From JAVSMW01 sp032027005 (lineage in GTDB: Bacteria; Bacillota; Thermincolia; Thermincolales; UBA2595), in assembly GCA_032027005.1 (NCBI GenBank), contig JAVSMW010000006.1:1-64000 (forward strand): DNA of 64,000 nucleotides, written 5' to 3'. The notes under the pieces were generated by a model, which saw only the letters and a list, made by a program, of their open reading frames with translations, did no database searches and was not told where the DNA came from. Positions 44,760 through 52,778 of this stretch are shown here, one piece after another; position 1 is the stretch's first letter; the number at the start of each line of letters is the position of its first letter. The position numbers and the translations under genes are program-made.

Positions 44760-45254
44760 TGAATGATGCCATTATCTTGCCTTGTATTTTACAAGTGAGG
44801 TTCTTGCAGATGAAAAATGAGTTTCTATCAAAAATAAAAAAGCTAAAATGGCTGATGTAAAGAGGTACAAAGATTTTATTTATGCCGCTGTCGGGTTTTC
44901 CTGCACGGATATGTACCTTCCATCCTTATGGGATAAAATACGACCTTCGTTTATCCTACAATCCAATCCATGTCACTTAATCCAGAAAACCGCAATTTGC
45001 ATTGAGCAAGTTGCGGTTTTCTTATTGACAATAAAACTGTTTTTCCGACTAATATATCGAAAATATTCTTCCATTTTTGTACTATTTGTCGAAATTAAAT
45101 ATTTTGAAAATTCCCCCCTCAACGTATGCCGACCTCCTCAAAAACGGTGGTCTATTCTCATGAGGGGGCTTTTATATATATTTCACCGGTGCCGCTCCCC
45201 TCCGCTTGTTCTTCATTTTTCGGATTTAACAATCTCGAAATGGAGGACAAGCCT
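44760..45254. other. Intergenic stretch before the sigma-like gene
   Basis: No convincing gene. AACCGCAATTTGC/GCAAGTTGCGGTT (44987-45018) forms a terminator-like hairpin ending TTTTCTTA. CCCCCTC (45112-45118) can pair with GAGGGGG (45162-45168) ahead of CTTTTATAT, a second such hairpin. The reading frame over 44848-45312 has no family features and no ribosome site. Confidence 0.5.
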
Positions 45255-45671
45255 ATGGATAACCATGATAAAAATTATACCTTGCTCGTTATGGGCAAGC
45301 GCATCTCTGTAACGAAGGAGATCTATAAGGCCTATTACCAATGCCGGGACAGGGAAAAGTACGTGGACAAGCTGGCGGAGAAAAACAACATCTCGCTTGA
45401 AGGCTGCAACGAGAAAGGCATCTCTGTGGAGTACATAATCTCTACTACGGTGGATTCCGTGGAGGATACGATTATAACCGAGATGCTGCTCATTAAGCTG
45501 CGCCAATGCCTTAAAATGCTTGACGAGTCTGAAAGAATGCTCATCACAGAATTGTATCTTCAGGGCAAAAACGAGCGTCAGCTGTCCTGCGAAACCGGCA
45601 TTCCGCAGAGGACTATCAACTACAGGAAGCGTAATATCCTGGCAAAATTAAAAAAATTCATAGAAAAGTAA
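45255..45671 (+). CDS. Sigma-70 region 4-like regulator of the mobile element
   Basis: 138 residues from ATG 45255 (TGGAGGA upstream). The N-terminus resembles small clostridial element-borne sigma-like factors (VMGKRISVTKEIYKAYYQ), with a C-terminal helix-turn-helix (LITELYLQGKNERQLSCETG, then IPQRTINYRKRNIL). It probably drives expression of the recombinase genes. Upstream in-frame codons to 45126 are not preferred because they lack a ribosome site. It ends 20 nt before a strong terminator. Confidence 0.75.
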   Translation: MDNHDKNYTLLVMGKRISVTKEIYKAYYQCRDREKYVDKLAEKNNISLEGCNEKGISVEYIISTTVDSVEDTIITEMLLIKLRQCLKMLDESERMLITELYLQGKNERQLSCETGIPQRTINYRKRNILAKLKKFIEK

Positions 45672-45688
45672 AAATATTTTTTGCTCAA

Positions 45689-45728
45689 CCCCTCACTTTT
45701 TTCCCTTAAGAAGTGAGGGGGTTTTTTC
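45689..45728 (+). terminator. Terminator after the sigma-like gene
   Basis: CCCCTCACTT pairs with AAGTGAGGGG, followed by GTTTTTTC. Strong intrinsic terminator. Confidence 0.88.
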
Positions 45729-45729
45729 T

Positions 45730-46234
45730 ATTCTCCCTTTTGCTCTTTGAAAATTTCATATCCGGCAGCATAAATACATGAGCTGTCCAGCCGTGTGAAA
45801 AGCGGCAGCGACGTTGACGGGCGCGCCAAGACTGCCTGCGGATGAGATTCATCCGTCGAACCGATGGCATCGAAGGTGACGAGCGGGAATGCCCGGTCAT
45901 AAAACAGTCTGTGGTGGACTGTTTCGCAATGAAATGGACAGTGATAATGCTACTTCCGTCCAGCCACAGATTCAAGCAATGGGGGCGGCTCGCAGAGATC
46001 CTGGGAGAGGTGAAATTCCTATGGCGTTTGCTCAACCGGCAAATCGTTTATGCTGCCGCCCTGAAAGCCGTAAGGCTTTTTCGCTTCGGGAAGTAGTGCC
46101 GAATAGAAGCGGCAATTCATAATGAAGAACAAGCAGATCATTTTTGATCTTGGAAACTATGCGACAGGGCGGTCTTTTTCCGTCCTGCCGTATCCTTCTA
46201 AGATTAAATTCAAAATTTCAAGGAGGAAAATGAG
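45730..46234. ncRNA. Hairpin-rich non-coding stretch before the recombinase genes
   Basis: No frame over this stretch resembles a protein. Several compact hairpins are visible: GCGGATGA/TCATCCGT (45837-45857), ACAGTC/GACTGT (about 45905-45925) and GGGCGG/CCGTCC with a T-rich loop (46167-46189). It may be an untranslated leader, a control RNA or part of the recombination site of the element. Low certainty. Confidence 0.35.
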
Positions 46235-46942
46235 ATGGAAAAGGAAGCATTGACTCAATTGCTGAAGAAGGAGCTAATCATCGGATATGTATACGGTCTT
46301 GACGGAGAGTGTCAGCAATACTATTTGGAGAAGTCTCCATCTAGCATTGCGAGCTTTATCATGCTGAAAAAGGAGCATGCGGACAAGATGATTCTGGCGG
46401 ATGCGCTGGACAGACTGGTGCTGGACACCTTTGGCGAATTTATCAACCGCTGCCCGGATCAGAAGCTTCTGCTGGAGATCACGAAAGAGTTGGTACCCAT
46501 GCAGCTGGGCGAAAAGGAGCCTGTCAGTATTCCGATTGTGAGCGTTGAAGAGGCTCAAGCCTTCTGGAGCCAGGAAAGCCGGAAACGGGCATGGATTTAC
46601 TGCCGGATTGATGCGCCGGAGGATACCCACGGCACCTTGAAAGGGCAGAAAAAGGAACTCATGGATTACGCCGAGCAGATGGGCTTTGCGGTCGTAGGCG
46701 AATCTGAGGATATTGGGAGCGGTCTAGATTTTGACCGTGCTGGTCTTGCGGAGGTCATGAAGGCTGCCGGAGATGGCAAAATGGATGTATTGCTGGTAAA
46801 GAAGCTTGACCGCCTAGGACGGGATACAGCCAAATTACTGGAGCTCCTACGAGGCCTGGATCAGCTGGGCGTCGAGCTTTATTCGCCGCTGGAGGGCCAA
46901 ATTCAGTTGGATTATCAAAGCCCATCCCTTTCTCTGCAATAA
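46235..46942 (+). CDS. Recombinase-family protein with altered catalytic site
   Basis: 235 residues, ATG 46235 behind AAGGAGG. The first 110 residues are an unrecognised helical domain. From about residue 123 there is a serine-resolvase fold: WIYCRIDAPEDTHG, then DVLLVKKLDRLGRDTAKL. The active-site Ser normally found in YxRVS is Asp/Ala here (RIDAPED), while the Arg residues of the later helix remain. It therefore probably does not cut DNA and may serve as a regulatory or directionality partner of the intact recombinases downstream. Confidence 0.75.
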   Translation: MEKEALTQLLKKELIIGYVYGLDGECQQYYLEKSPSSIASFIMLKKEHADKMILADALDRLVLDTFGEFINRCPDQKLLLEITKELVPMQLGEKEPVSIPIVSVEEAQAFWSQESRKRAWIYCRIDAPEDTHGTLKGQKKELMDYAEQMGFAVVGESEDIGSGLDFDRAGLAEVMKAAGDGKMDVLLVKKLDRLGRDTAKLLELLRGLDQLGVELYSPLEGQIQLDYQSPSLSLQ

Positions 46943-46957
46943 ATGGGGGTGAGCGAT

Positions 46958-47119
46958 ATGTCAAAGAATCAGGTAGCCAATGAGGTTAAATACAAGGTGG
47001 CGGTAAAGCTACTGAATATCATGCTCCGAAACGGCCTTATCTCCTCTCTGGAGTACAAAAAAATCGATAAATTGAACCGTCAAACCTTCACGCCCGAACT
47101 CTCCAAGGTATATGCGTAA
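46958..47119 (+). CDS. SHOCT-like small protein
   Basis: 53 residues, ATG 46958, with GGGGGTGAG upstream. The sequence (KYKVAVKLLNIMLRNGLISS, then LEYKKIDKLNRQ) has the short helical SHOCT pattern. Such proteins are usually found between recombinase genes of this kind of clostridial element. Role not known. Confidence 0.65.
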   Translation: MSKNQVANEVKYKVAVKLLNIMLRNGLISSLEYKKIDKLNRQTFTPELSKVYA

Positions 47120-47199
47120 AAACACCTGGATATCTCAAAGCTTGTGTGGTATTGTGTGTTGCTGACAGGAGTCCAAATATGAGAGAAAGGAGAGAACGC

Positions 47200-48831
47200 A
47201 TGGCTAAGAACGTAGTAAAAATAGAGCCTGTTAGGCAGCAGGTCGTCCGGCAATTACAGCCGAAAAAACGGGTTTGCGCCTATTGCCGGGTCAGCACTGA
47301 CTCCCGTGAGCAGAAGAATTCCTTTACCGCACAGCTGGAGTATTACACCGCCTTGATTGAAAATAAAGAGGACTGGCAGTTTGCCGGAATCTATGCCGAT
47401 GAAGCAAGAAGCGGGACGAAGCTGCAAAAAAGAGATGACTTCTTGAGGATGATGAAGGACTGTGAGGAAGGCATGCTTGACATGATCATCACGAAATCCT
47501 TGACCCGGTTCGCCAGAAACACAGTGGACAGCATCCAGGCGATCCGCCACTTGAAGGAGCTTGGCGTCGCCGTCTATTTTGAAAAGGAACATATCGACAG
47601 CCTGTCAGAGAAAAGCGAGCTGATGCTGACCATTTTAAGCTCTCTGGCGCAGGGCGAATCCGAAAGCATCTCCACCAACAGCAAATGGGCGGTGATAAAA
47701 CGCTTTCAGGACGGTACCTTCATCCTTGGCACTCCCGCATACGGCTATACCAAGGATGAGAACGGCGAGCTTGTAATTCAGGAGGAAGAAGCCGCAGTGG
47801 TCCGACGCATTTTCCGTGAATACTTAAACGGCAAGGGCACTTATGCAATCGCCAAGGATTTATCGGAGGAAGGACTCCCCACCATACGCTCGGCTGAAAA
47901 ATGGAACGACGGCGTGATTAAGGAAATGCTGCTGAATCCCATTTACACAGGCAACCTGCTTCATCAGAAAACCATGACCACAGAGGTGCTGCCCTTTAAG
48001 CGGCAGAGAAACAAGGGTCAGCTTCCACAATACCTGGTTGAGGACAACCATGAACCCATTATCTCGCGCGAGCAGGCGGAGGCGGTCAGGGAAATCTTTG
48101 AATACCGCAGAAAGCAGATGGGGATGGATGATCCGGAGAAATACCAAAGCCGGTACGCCTTCAGCAGCAAAATCCTCTGCGGTGAATGCGGCGGCATGTT
48201 CCGGAGGCAGAAAATCTACATCGGCAAGCCCTATGAGAAAATCCAATGGTGCTGCCGCCAGCATATTTTGGATAACACCAAATGCAGCCAAAAGGCAATC
48301 CGGGAGGATGACGTTCAATGGACTTTCACCGTGATGTGGAACAAGCTCGTAAGCAATTATGCCGAAATCCTCACTCCCCTGCTGGATACGCTCAAAAAGC
48401 TCCGGATGGATGAGCAGCAGGAGAAGGAAATCGGGGAATGCAGCAACAGAATCATGGAGCTTACAGAGCAGGGTCATATACTCAGCAGACTGGTATCAAA
48501 GGGGTATATCGACCCTGCAGTATTTATAGAGCGGCAAAATGCCCTGACTATAGAGCTTGCCGCCGTGAAAAAGAAAAGGAGCCAGCTTCTGGACAATAAC
48601 GGCTTCGACCGAGAGATTACCGGAACGGAGCTGCTGTTGGAGCTGATCAGAAACAATCCTCACGTTATTGAAGAATATCGTGAGGATTTATTTTTACAGG
48701 CGATAGATAAGGTTATCGTACAGAAAAACGGACAAATCACCTTCCGGCTCATCAACCGGCTGGAGCTGTCCGAACCCTGCAGGAAGGAGGCGATAGACGA
48801 TGATGCAAAGGCACATGCCCATAGGATATAA
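47200..48831 (+). CDS. Large serine recombinase 1
   Basis: 543 residues, ATG 47200 with AAAGGAGAG upstream. The catalytic Ser lies in YCRVSTDSREQ near residue 29, with the resolvase helix KSLTRFARNTVDS. A recombinase domain (about 170-300) and a zinc ribbon with CGECGGMF and CC pairs follow, then a coiled-coil C-terminus (about 420-500). It carries out site-specific integration or excision of the element. The last 32 nt overlap the next gene. Confidence 0.9.
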   Translation: MAKNVVKIEPVRQQVVRQLQPKKRVCAYCRVSTDSREQKNSFTAQLEYYTALIENKEDWQFAGIYADEARSGTKLQKRDDFLRMMKDCEEGMLDMIITKSLTRFARNTVDSIQAIRHLKELGVAVYFEKEHIDSLSEKSELMLTILSSLAQGESESISTNSKWAVIKRFQDGTFILGTPAYGYTKDENGELVIQEEEAAVVRRIFREYLNGKGTYAIAKDLSEEGLPTIRSAEKWNDGVIKEMLLNPIYTGNLLHQKTMTTEVLPFKRQRNKGQLPQYLVEDNHEPIISREQAEAVREIFEYRRKQMGMDDPEKYQSRYAFSSKILCGECGGMFRRQKIYIGKPYEKIQWCCRQHILDNTKCSQKAIREDDVQWTFTVMWNKLVSNYAEILTPLLDTLKKLRMDEQQEKEIGECSNRIMELTEQGHILSRLVSKGYIDPAVFIERQNALTIELAAVKKKRSQLLDNNGFDREITGTELLLELIRNNPHVIEEYREDLFLQAIDKVIVQKNGQITFRLINRLELSEPCRKEAIDDDAKAHAHRI

Positions 48832-49699
48832 GCTGGTGAACGGTAAAATACAGCTGGATGAGCCAAAGGTGGATGTTGTAAAAAGGATATTTGCAGACTA
48901 TCTGTCTGGTACTTCCACCTCTGCCCTTGCAAAACAGCTGACCGAAATGGGATTTGCGAACGCCAACAACAAAGCCTCCTGGAACCACGGCTCAATCGGC
49001 AAGATACTGGAGAATGTCAAATATCTTGGGGATGATTTCTATCCGCAGATGATTAACGCCGAGCTGTTCGAGCAGGTGCAGAAACGCCGCAAGGAGCGTT
49101 GTCAACAGCTGGGGCGAAGCATCCAGCCAAACAGTGCGAACCGCCAGTATCCATTCACCGGAAAGCTCCGATGCGGAGAATGCGGCGAGGTTTACCGCAA
49201 ATACATCGAGCACTGCGGTAAAACGTCGGAGAAGTCCTTCTGGAAGTGCAAGAGGTATATTTACAAAAACCGAGTGTGCTGCAGATGCGGTTTCCTCACG
49301 GATGAACAGATTGAAAAAGCCTTCCTTGAGGCAGTCAATAGGATTCTGGCACGGATACAAATTCTCGACCGGAAGCCTAAGAAAGAGCCAATTCCAAATA
49401 ACCCTAAATTTAATAGATTGGATCAGCGCATTAAGGAGCTGGAAGCGGAAGGACGGTATTCGTCCAAGGAGCTTCCGGCTCTTATTTTTAAGCGGGCACA
49501 AGCCTTTTATAAAACGGCAAGAATCGATGACGCCGAATATAACACCGAAAAGATGAAGCAGGCGTTTTCAGGCAGACAGCCTCTCGCAGATTTTGATGAG
49601 GAACTGTTTCTGACGGTGATAAAGCAAATCACGGTCTACGCCGACCATCGGCTGGTGTTTGAATTTATAAACGGATTAACCATGGAAGCCGGATACTAA
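48800..49699 (+). CDS. Recombinase-family protein lacking the catalytic domain
   Basis: 299 residues, ATG 48800, AAGGAGG 10 nt upstream. It begins directly in the recombinase DNA-binding domain (GYKLVNGKIQLDEPKVDVVK, LSGTSTSALAKQLTEMG). A zinc ribbon follows (CGECGEVYRK, CKRYI, CCRCGF), then a helical tail. The serine-resolvase domain is missing, and the clean start and overlap with the previous gene show this is its normal form, not a deletion. It could form hetero-oligomers with the full recombinases on either side. Confidence 0.8.
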   Translation: MMQRHMPIGYKLVNGKIQLDEPKVDVVKRIFADYLSGTSTSALAKQLTEMGFANANNKASWNHGSIGKILENVKYLGDDFYPQMINAELFEQVQKRRKERCQQLGRSIQPNSANRQYPFTGKLRCGECGEVYRKYIEHCGKTSEKSFWKCKRYIYKNRVCCRCGFLTDEQIEKAFLEAVNRILARIQILDRKPKKEPIPNNPKFNRLDQRIKELEAEGRYSSKELPALIFKRAQAFYKTARIDDAEYNTEKMKQAFSGRQPLADFDEELFLTVIKQITVYADHRLVFEFINGLTMEAGY

Positions 49700-49717
49700 A
49701 CCAAGGAAGGAGAAGCA

Positions 49718-51379
49718 ATGATGCAGACAGCGACAGTTAATAAAAAGAAAAGCATATCCGTCATACCGTCTAAACCAGAGTATGACAGGAGCATAAAGCC
49801 CCAGTTCAAGGCCCTGCGGGTGGCGGCATACTGCCGCGTCAGCACCACGCTGGAGCAGCAGGAAACCAGCTACGAGGCCCAGGTTTCCTACTACACCGAA
49901 AAGATCAAGAGCAATCCCAACTGGAAGCTTGCCGAAATCTACGCCGATGACGGCAAAAGCGCCACAAACACCAAAAAGCGCGATGACTTCAACGCCATGA
50001 TCGAGGACTGCATGGCTGGAAAAATAGACATGATCATCACCAAATCGGTCAGCCGTTTCGCCAGAAACACAGTGGACAGCCTGCAAAACATCCGCAAGCT
50101 CAAGGAAAAGAATGTCGCCGTGTTCTTCGAAAAAGAGGGTGTAAATACGCTGGAGGGCACCGGCGAGCTTTTAATAACCATCCTGAGCAGCCAGGCGCAG
50201 GAGGAAAGCCGGAACCTTAGCGAGAACACCCGGTGGGGTCTTGTCAGACGGTTTGAGAACGGCATCGTCTCGGTCAACCACAATAAGTTTTTAGGCTACA
50301 CCAAGGATAAGAACGGCGAGCTAGTCATCGTGCCGGAGGAAGCGGAGCTGGTCAGACGGATTTTCCGGCTTTACCTTGAAGGGAGCAGTATCGTACAGAT
50401 TACCAAGATATTAGAATCGGAAGGCATCACCACTGTCACCGGACTGACCAAGTGGTGTCCTGGCGTCATTAACCAGATGCTGAGCAATGAAAAATATATG
50501 GGCGACGTCCTCCAGCAGAAAACCTATACCATTGATTTTCTCACTAAAAAGCGGGTCAAGAACAAAGGAATCGTCCCCCAGTATTACATAGAAGATGACC
50601 ATGAAGCCATAATTCCAAAGGAGCTTTATTATCAGGTGCAGGAGGAAAAAGCGAGGCGGGCAAGCCTCAGTAAAACTGCGGCAGCCCGAAGGGCAAAGCA
50701 GGAAAAGGAGAAAAGCAAATACAGCTCCAAATTCGCTCTGACCGACATCCTGGTATGCAGCGAATGCGGCCAACCTTACCGTAGGCAGGTATGGTCTAAA
50801 TACGGTCAGAAAACCGCTGTGTGGCGATGTGAGAACCGCCTGAAGAACGGAACCAAGAACTGCAAGCACTCACCCACGTTCAAGGAAGACATCCTGCATG
50901 AAGCGATAATGACCGCCATCAACAGCGTCGTGGAAAATCGCGGCGAGTTTGTCGGTGCCTTCCGCGAGAATGTTATACGGATCATCGGCAGTTACTCCAC
51001 CAAGAATGTGCCCACCGAATATGACGAACAGATTGAAAAGCTTCAGGGTGAGATGCTGGCCCTTATAGAGGAAAACGCAAAGCAAGGCTCCATCACGGAT
51101 GATTTTGACGAGCAATACCACAGGATAGCAGAGCAAATCAACGACCTGAAGCAGAAAAAGTTGGAGCTGGTGCGGGAGCAGAAAATGGCGGCAAATTTTC
51201 AGCAGAGGCTCGACGATATGGACGCCTGCCTGAAGAAAACCGCCTGCGAGGTCAGGGAGTTTGACAACGATCTGGTCAGGAGGCTCCTGCAGAGCATCAG
51301 GGCCGTCAAGGACGATCTGATAGAGATTCAGTTCAAATCCGGAATTGTGATGAATCAGAGGGTTTCATACTTTGATTAA
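49718..51379 (+). CDS. Large serine recombinase 2
   Basis: 553 residues, ATG 49718 with GGAAGGAG upstream. Catalytic Ser in AAYCRVSTTLEQQ near residue 42, then KSVSRFARNTVDSLQN. Recombinase domain, zinc ribbon (CSECGQPYRRQ, CEN...CKH) and a long coiled coil (LQGEMLALIEENAKQG) make a complete large serine recombinase. With 47200 it forms a pair of intact enzymes; many elements of this type need two or three of them for excision. Confidence 0.9.
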   Translation: MMQTATVNKKKSISVIPSKPEYDRSIKPQFKALRVAAYCRVSTTLEQQETSYEAQVSYYTEKIKSNPNWKLAEIYADDGKSATNTKKRDDFNAMIEDCMAGKIDMIITKSVSRFARNTVDSLQNIRKLKEKNVAVFFEKEGVNTLEGTGELLITILSSQAQEESRNLSENTRWGLVRRFENGIVSVNHNKFLGYTKDKNGELVIVPEEAELVRRIFRLYLEGSSIVQITKILESEGITTVTGLTKWCPGVINQMLSNEKYMGDVLQQKTYTIDFLTKKRVKNKGIVPQYYIEDDHEAIIPKELYYQVQEEKARRASLSKTAAARRAKQEKEKSKYSSKFALTDILVCSECGQPYRRQVWSKYGQKTAVWRCENRLKNGTKNCKHSPTFKEDILHEAIMTAINSVVENRGEFVGAFRENVIRIIGSYSTKNVPTEYDEQIEKLQGEMLALIEENAKQGSITDDFDEQYHRIAEQINDLKQKKLELVREQKMAANFQQRLDDMDACLKKTACEVREFDNDLVRRLLQSIRAVKDDLIEIQFKSGIVMNQRVSYFD

Positions 51380-51626
51380 GGCAAGGAGCAGGAATGGGTA
51401 AAGGAGTCTGTTCCCGCTTATGGTTGCAACTGATATGGCCAAAATCCTGTCAGTGAGATTGCAAGTTTGAGAGCTATGTTGAAATGATAAATTATTGAAG
51501 ATTTGTTGTGTTGGGCAAAGCTAAACTGCATTGTCCAAACGTGTCCGAATTATAATTGACAAAACACACGTAAAATGTTACGATTAGATAGAAAAATACG
51601 AATGTGTCCAAAAAAGGGGTGTAAAT
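51380..51626. promoter_or_regulatory. Intergenic region with a strong promoter for the AAA-subtilase pair
   Basis: TTGACA (51556-51561) and TACGAT (51579-51584) are separated by 17 nt. The repeated GTGTCC words on either side (51541, 51604) may be operator half-sites. The preceding 150 nt after the recombinase stop has no gene and could include the element's right end. Confidence 0.6.
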
Positions 51627-52778
51627 ATGAAATCTGGTTTAGTCGTAAAGTTAGTCGAAGCTCATAGCTCTGGCAGCGAAGATGCTTTTAAAATTGCTTT
51701 AAATAATTTAGCAGACGACGAGGAAAAAAAGGGCAATGCCTCCACGGCTTTGTCATTAAGGAATGCATATGTTTTTGACAAAAAACGCTCGGCGACAAAC
51801 AATGATAGCCCGCTTTCTGAAATGTCATTTTCAGCACAAAGTGTAATGCCAATGCCGAAGGACAGGGATAGTACACTGGACTTGTTAGAAATATTAACGC
51901 CCAAAATTAAGTTGTCTGATGTGGCTTTGCCAGAGAAGACAGTACAAGTCCTAAAACAGGTTGTAGCGGAGCAAAAATCTGTTACACAACTTGCTGACAG
52001 GGGTGTTGTGCCTGCAAACAGACTTTTGTTTTGTGGTCCTCCAGGTTGCGGAAAAACATTAACGGCCAATGCATTAGCAGGAGAATTGGAAATACCAGTT
52101 GCGTATGTAAAACTGGACGGTCTGGTTTCCTCTTATCTGGGACAGACGGGAACGAATATAAGGAAAATATTTGACTTCGTAAAGAATAAACGCATTATGT
52201 TGTTTTTAGATGAATTTGATGCAATTGCAAAGAAGCGGGATGATTCAAATGAATTAGGAGAGTTAAAAAGGGTTGTGACAACGCTTCTGCAAAATATGGA
52301 TGCGATGCCATCCAATGTTTTCTTGGTAGCAGCAACAAATCATCATCATCTTCTGGATCCGGCTATTTGGAGAAGATTTAATTCCTCGATATTATTGGAG
52401 CTGCCAAATGTTGAGCAACGTACACAGATGATTGATCGTTTTTGTTTAGAAAAATTGCCTGAATATAATATTGATCGAAAAACACTGACAATTTTAACTG
52501 ATGGCATGAGCGGCGCTGAAATTCAAAGCTTTATGCTATCCCTCGCAAAATACTGTGTATTGGAAAATATAAAAGGATCCGTTTCACAAAAAGAAATCGC
52601 TGAAATATGGTTACAGCAAAATACTCTTTTTGTTAGTGAGAATAGTGATGACTTTATGAAAGCATTATTTCGTTTGAAAAAGAATGGTGTACCGTTAAGA
52701 ACTTTAGAGGAGATTACGGGTATACCAAAATCTACATTAGACTATCGTTTTAAAAAGGAGGGGATGAATGATGAGTAA
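51627..52778 (+). CDS. AAA ATPase of an ATPase-subtilase pair
   Basis: 383 residues, ATG 51627 with AAGGGGTG upstream. Walker A GPPGCGKT begins near residue 137, Walker B is IMLFLDEFDAIAKK, sensor 1 is LVAATNHHHLL and the arginine finger region is WRRFNSS. The C-terminus ends in a helix-turn-helix-like segment (RTLEEITGIPKSTLDYRF). AAA ATPases directly paired with subtilases recur in bacterial defence islands. The ATPase probably regulates or unfolds the target of the protease next to it. The stop overlaps the protease start. Confidence 0.82.
   Translation: MKSGLVVKLVEAHSSGSEDAFKIALNNLADDEEKKGNASTALSLRNAYVFDKKRSATNNDSPLSEMSFSAQSVMPMPKDRDSTLDLLEILTPKIKLSDVALPEKTVQVLKQVVAEQKSVTQLADRGVVPANRLLFCGPPGCGKTLTANALAGELEIPVAYVKLDGLVSSYLGQTGTNIRKIFDFVKNKRIMLFLDEFDAIAKKRDDSNELGELKRVVTTLLQNMDAMPSNVFLVAATNHHHLLDPAIWRRFNSSILLELPNVEQRTQMIDRFCLEKLPEYNIDRKTLTILTDGMSGAEIQSFMLSLAKYCVLENIKGSVSQKEIAEIWLQQNTLFVSENSDDFMKALFRLKKNGVPLRTLEEITGIPKSTLDYRFKKEGMNDE

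Larger units (their letters stand above)
44690..51450 (+). mobile_element. Recombination module of an integrative element
   Basis: A sigma-like regulator, a structured non-coding region, four recombinase-family genes and a SHOCT-like small gene make up a block seen in clostridial integrative elements. The left border is placed between the orphan riboswitch and the sigma-like gene, and the right border after the last recombinase. No flanking direct repeat could be confirmed by eye. Confidence 0.6.

Noticed and set aside
44848..45312. 154-codon open frame after the c-di-GMP riboswitch
   Set aside because: It runs through terminator-like hairpins and into the sigma-like gene, and has no ribosome site or recognisable domain.
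45706..46122. Open frames on both strands before the recombinases
   Set aside because: None has a ribosome site or protein-like family pattern; hairpins explain the stretch better.
51460..51500. GTTTGAGAGCTATGTT-like sequence resembling a CRISPR repeat
   Set aside because: It occurs once, with no repeats at regular spacing and no cas gene in the window.
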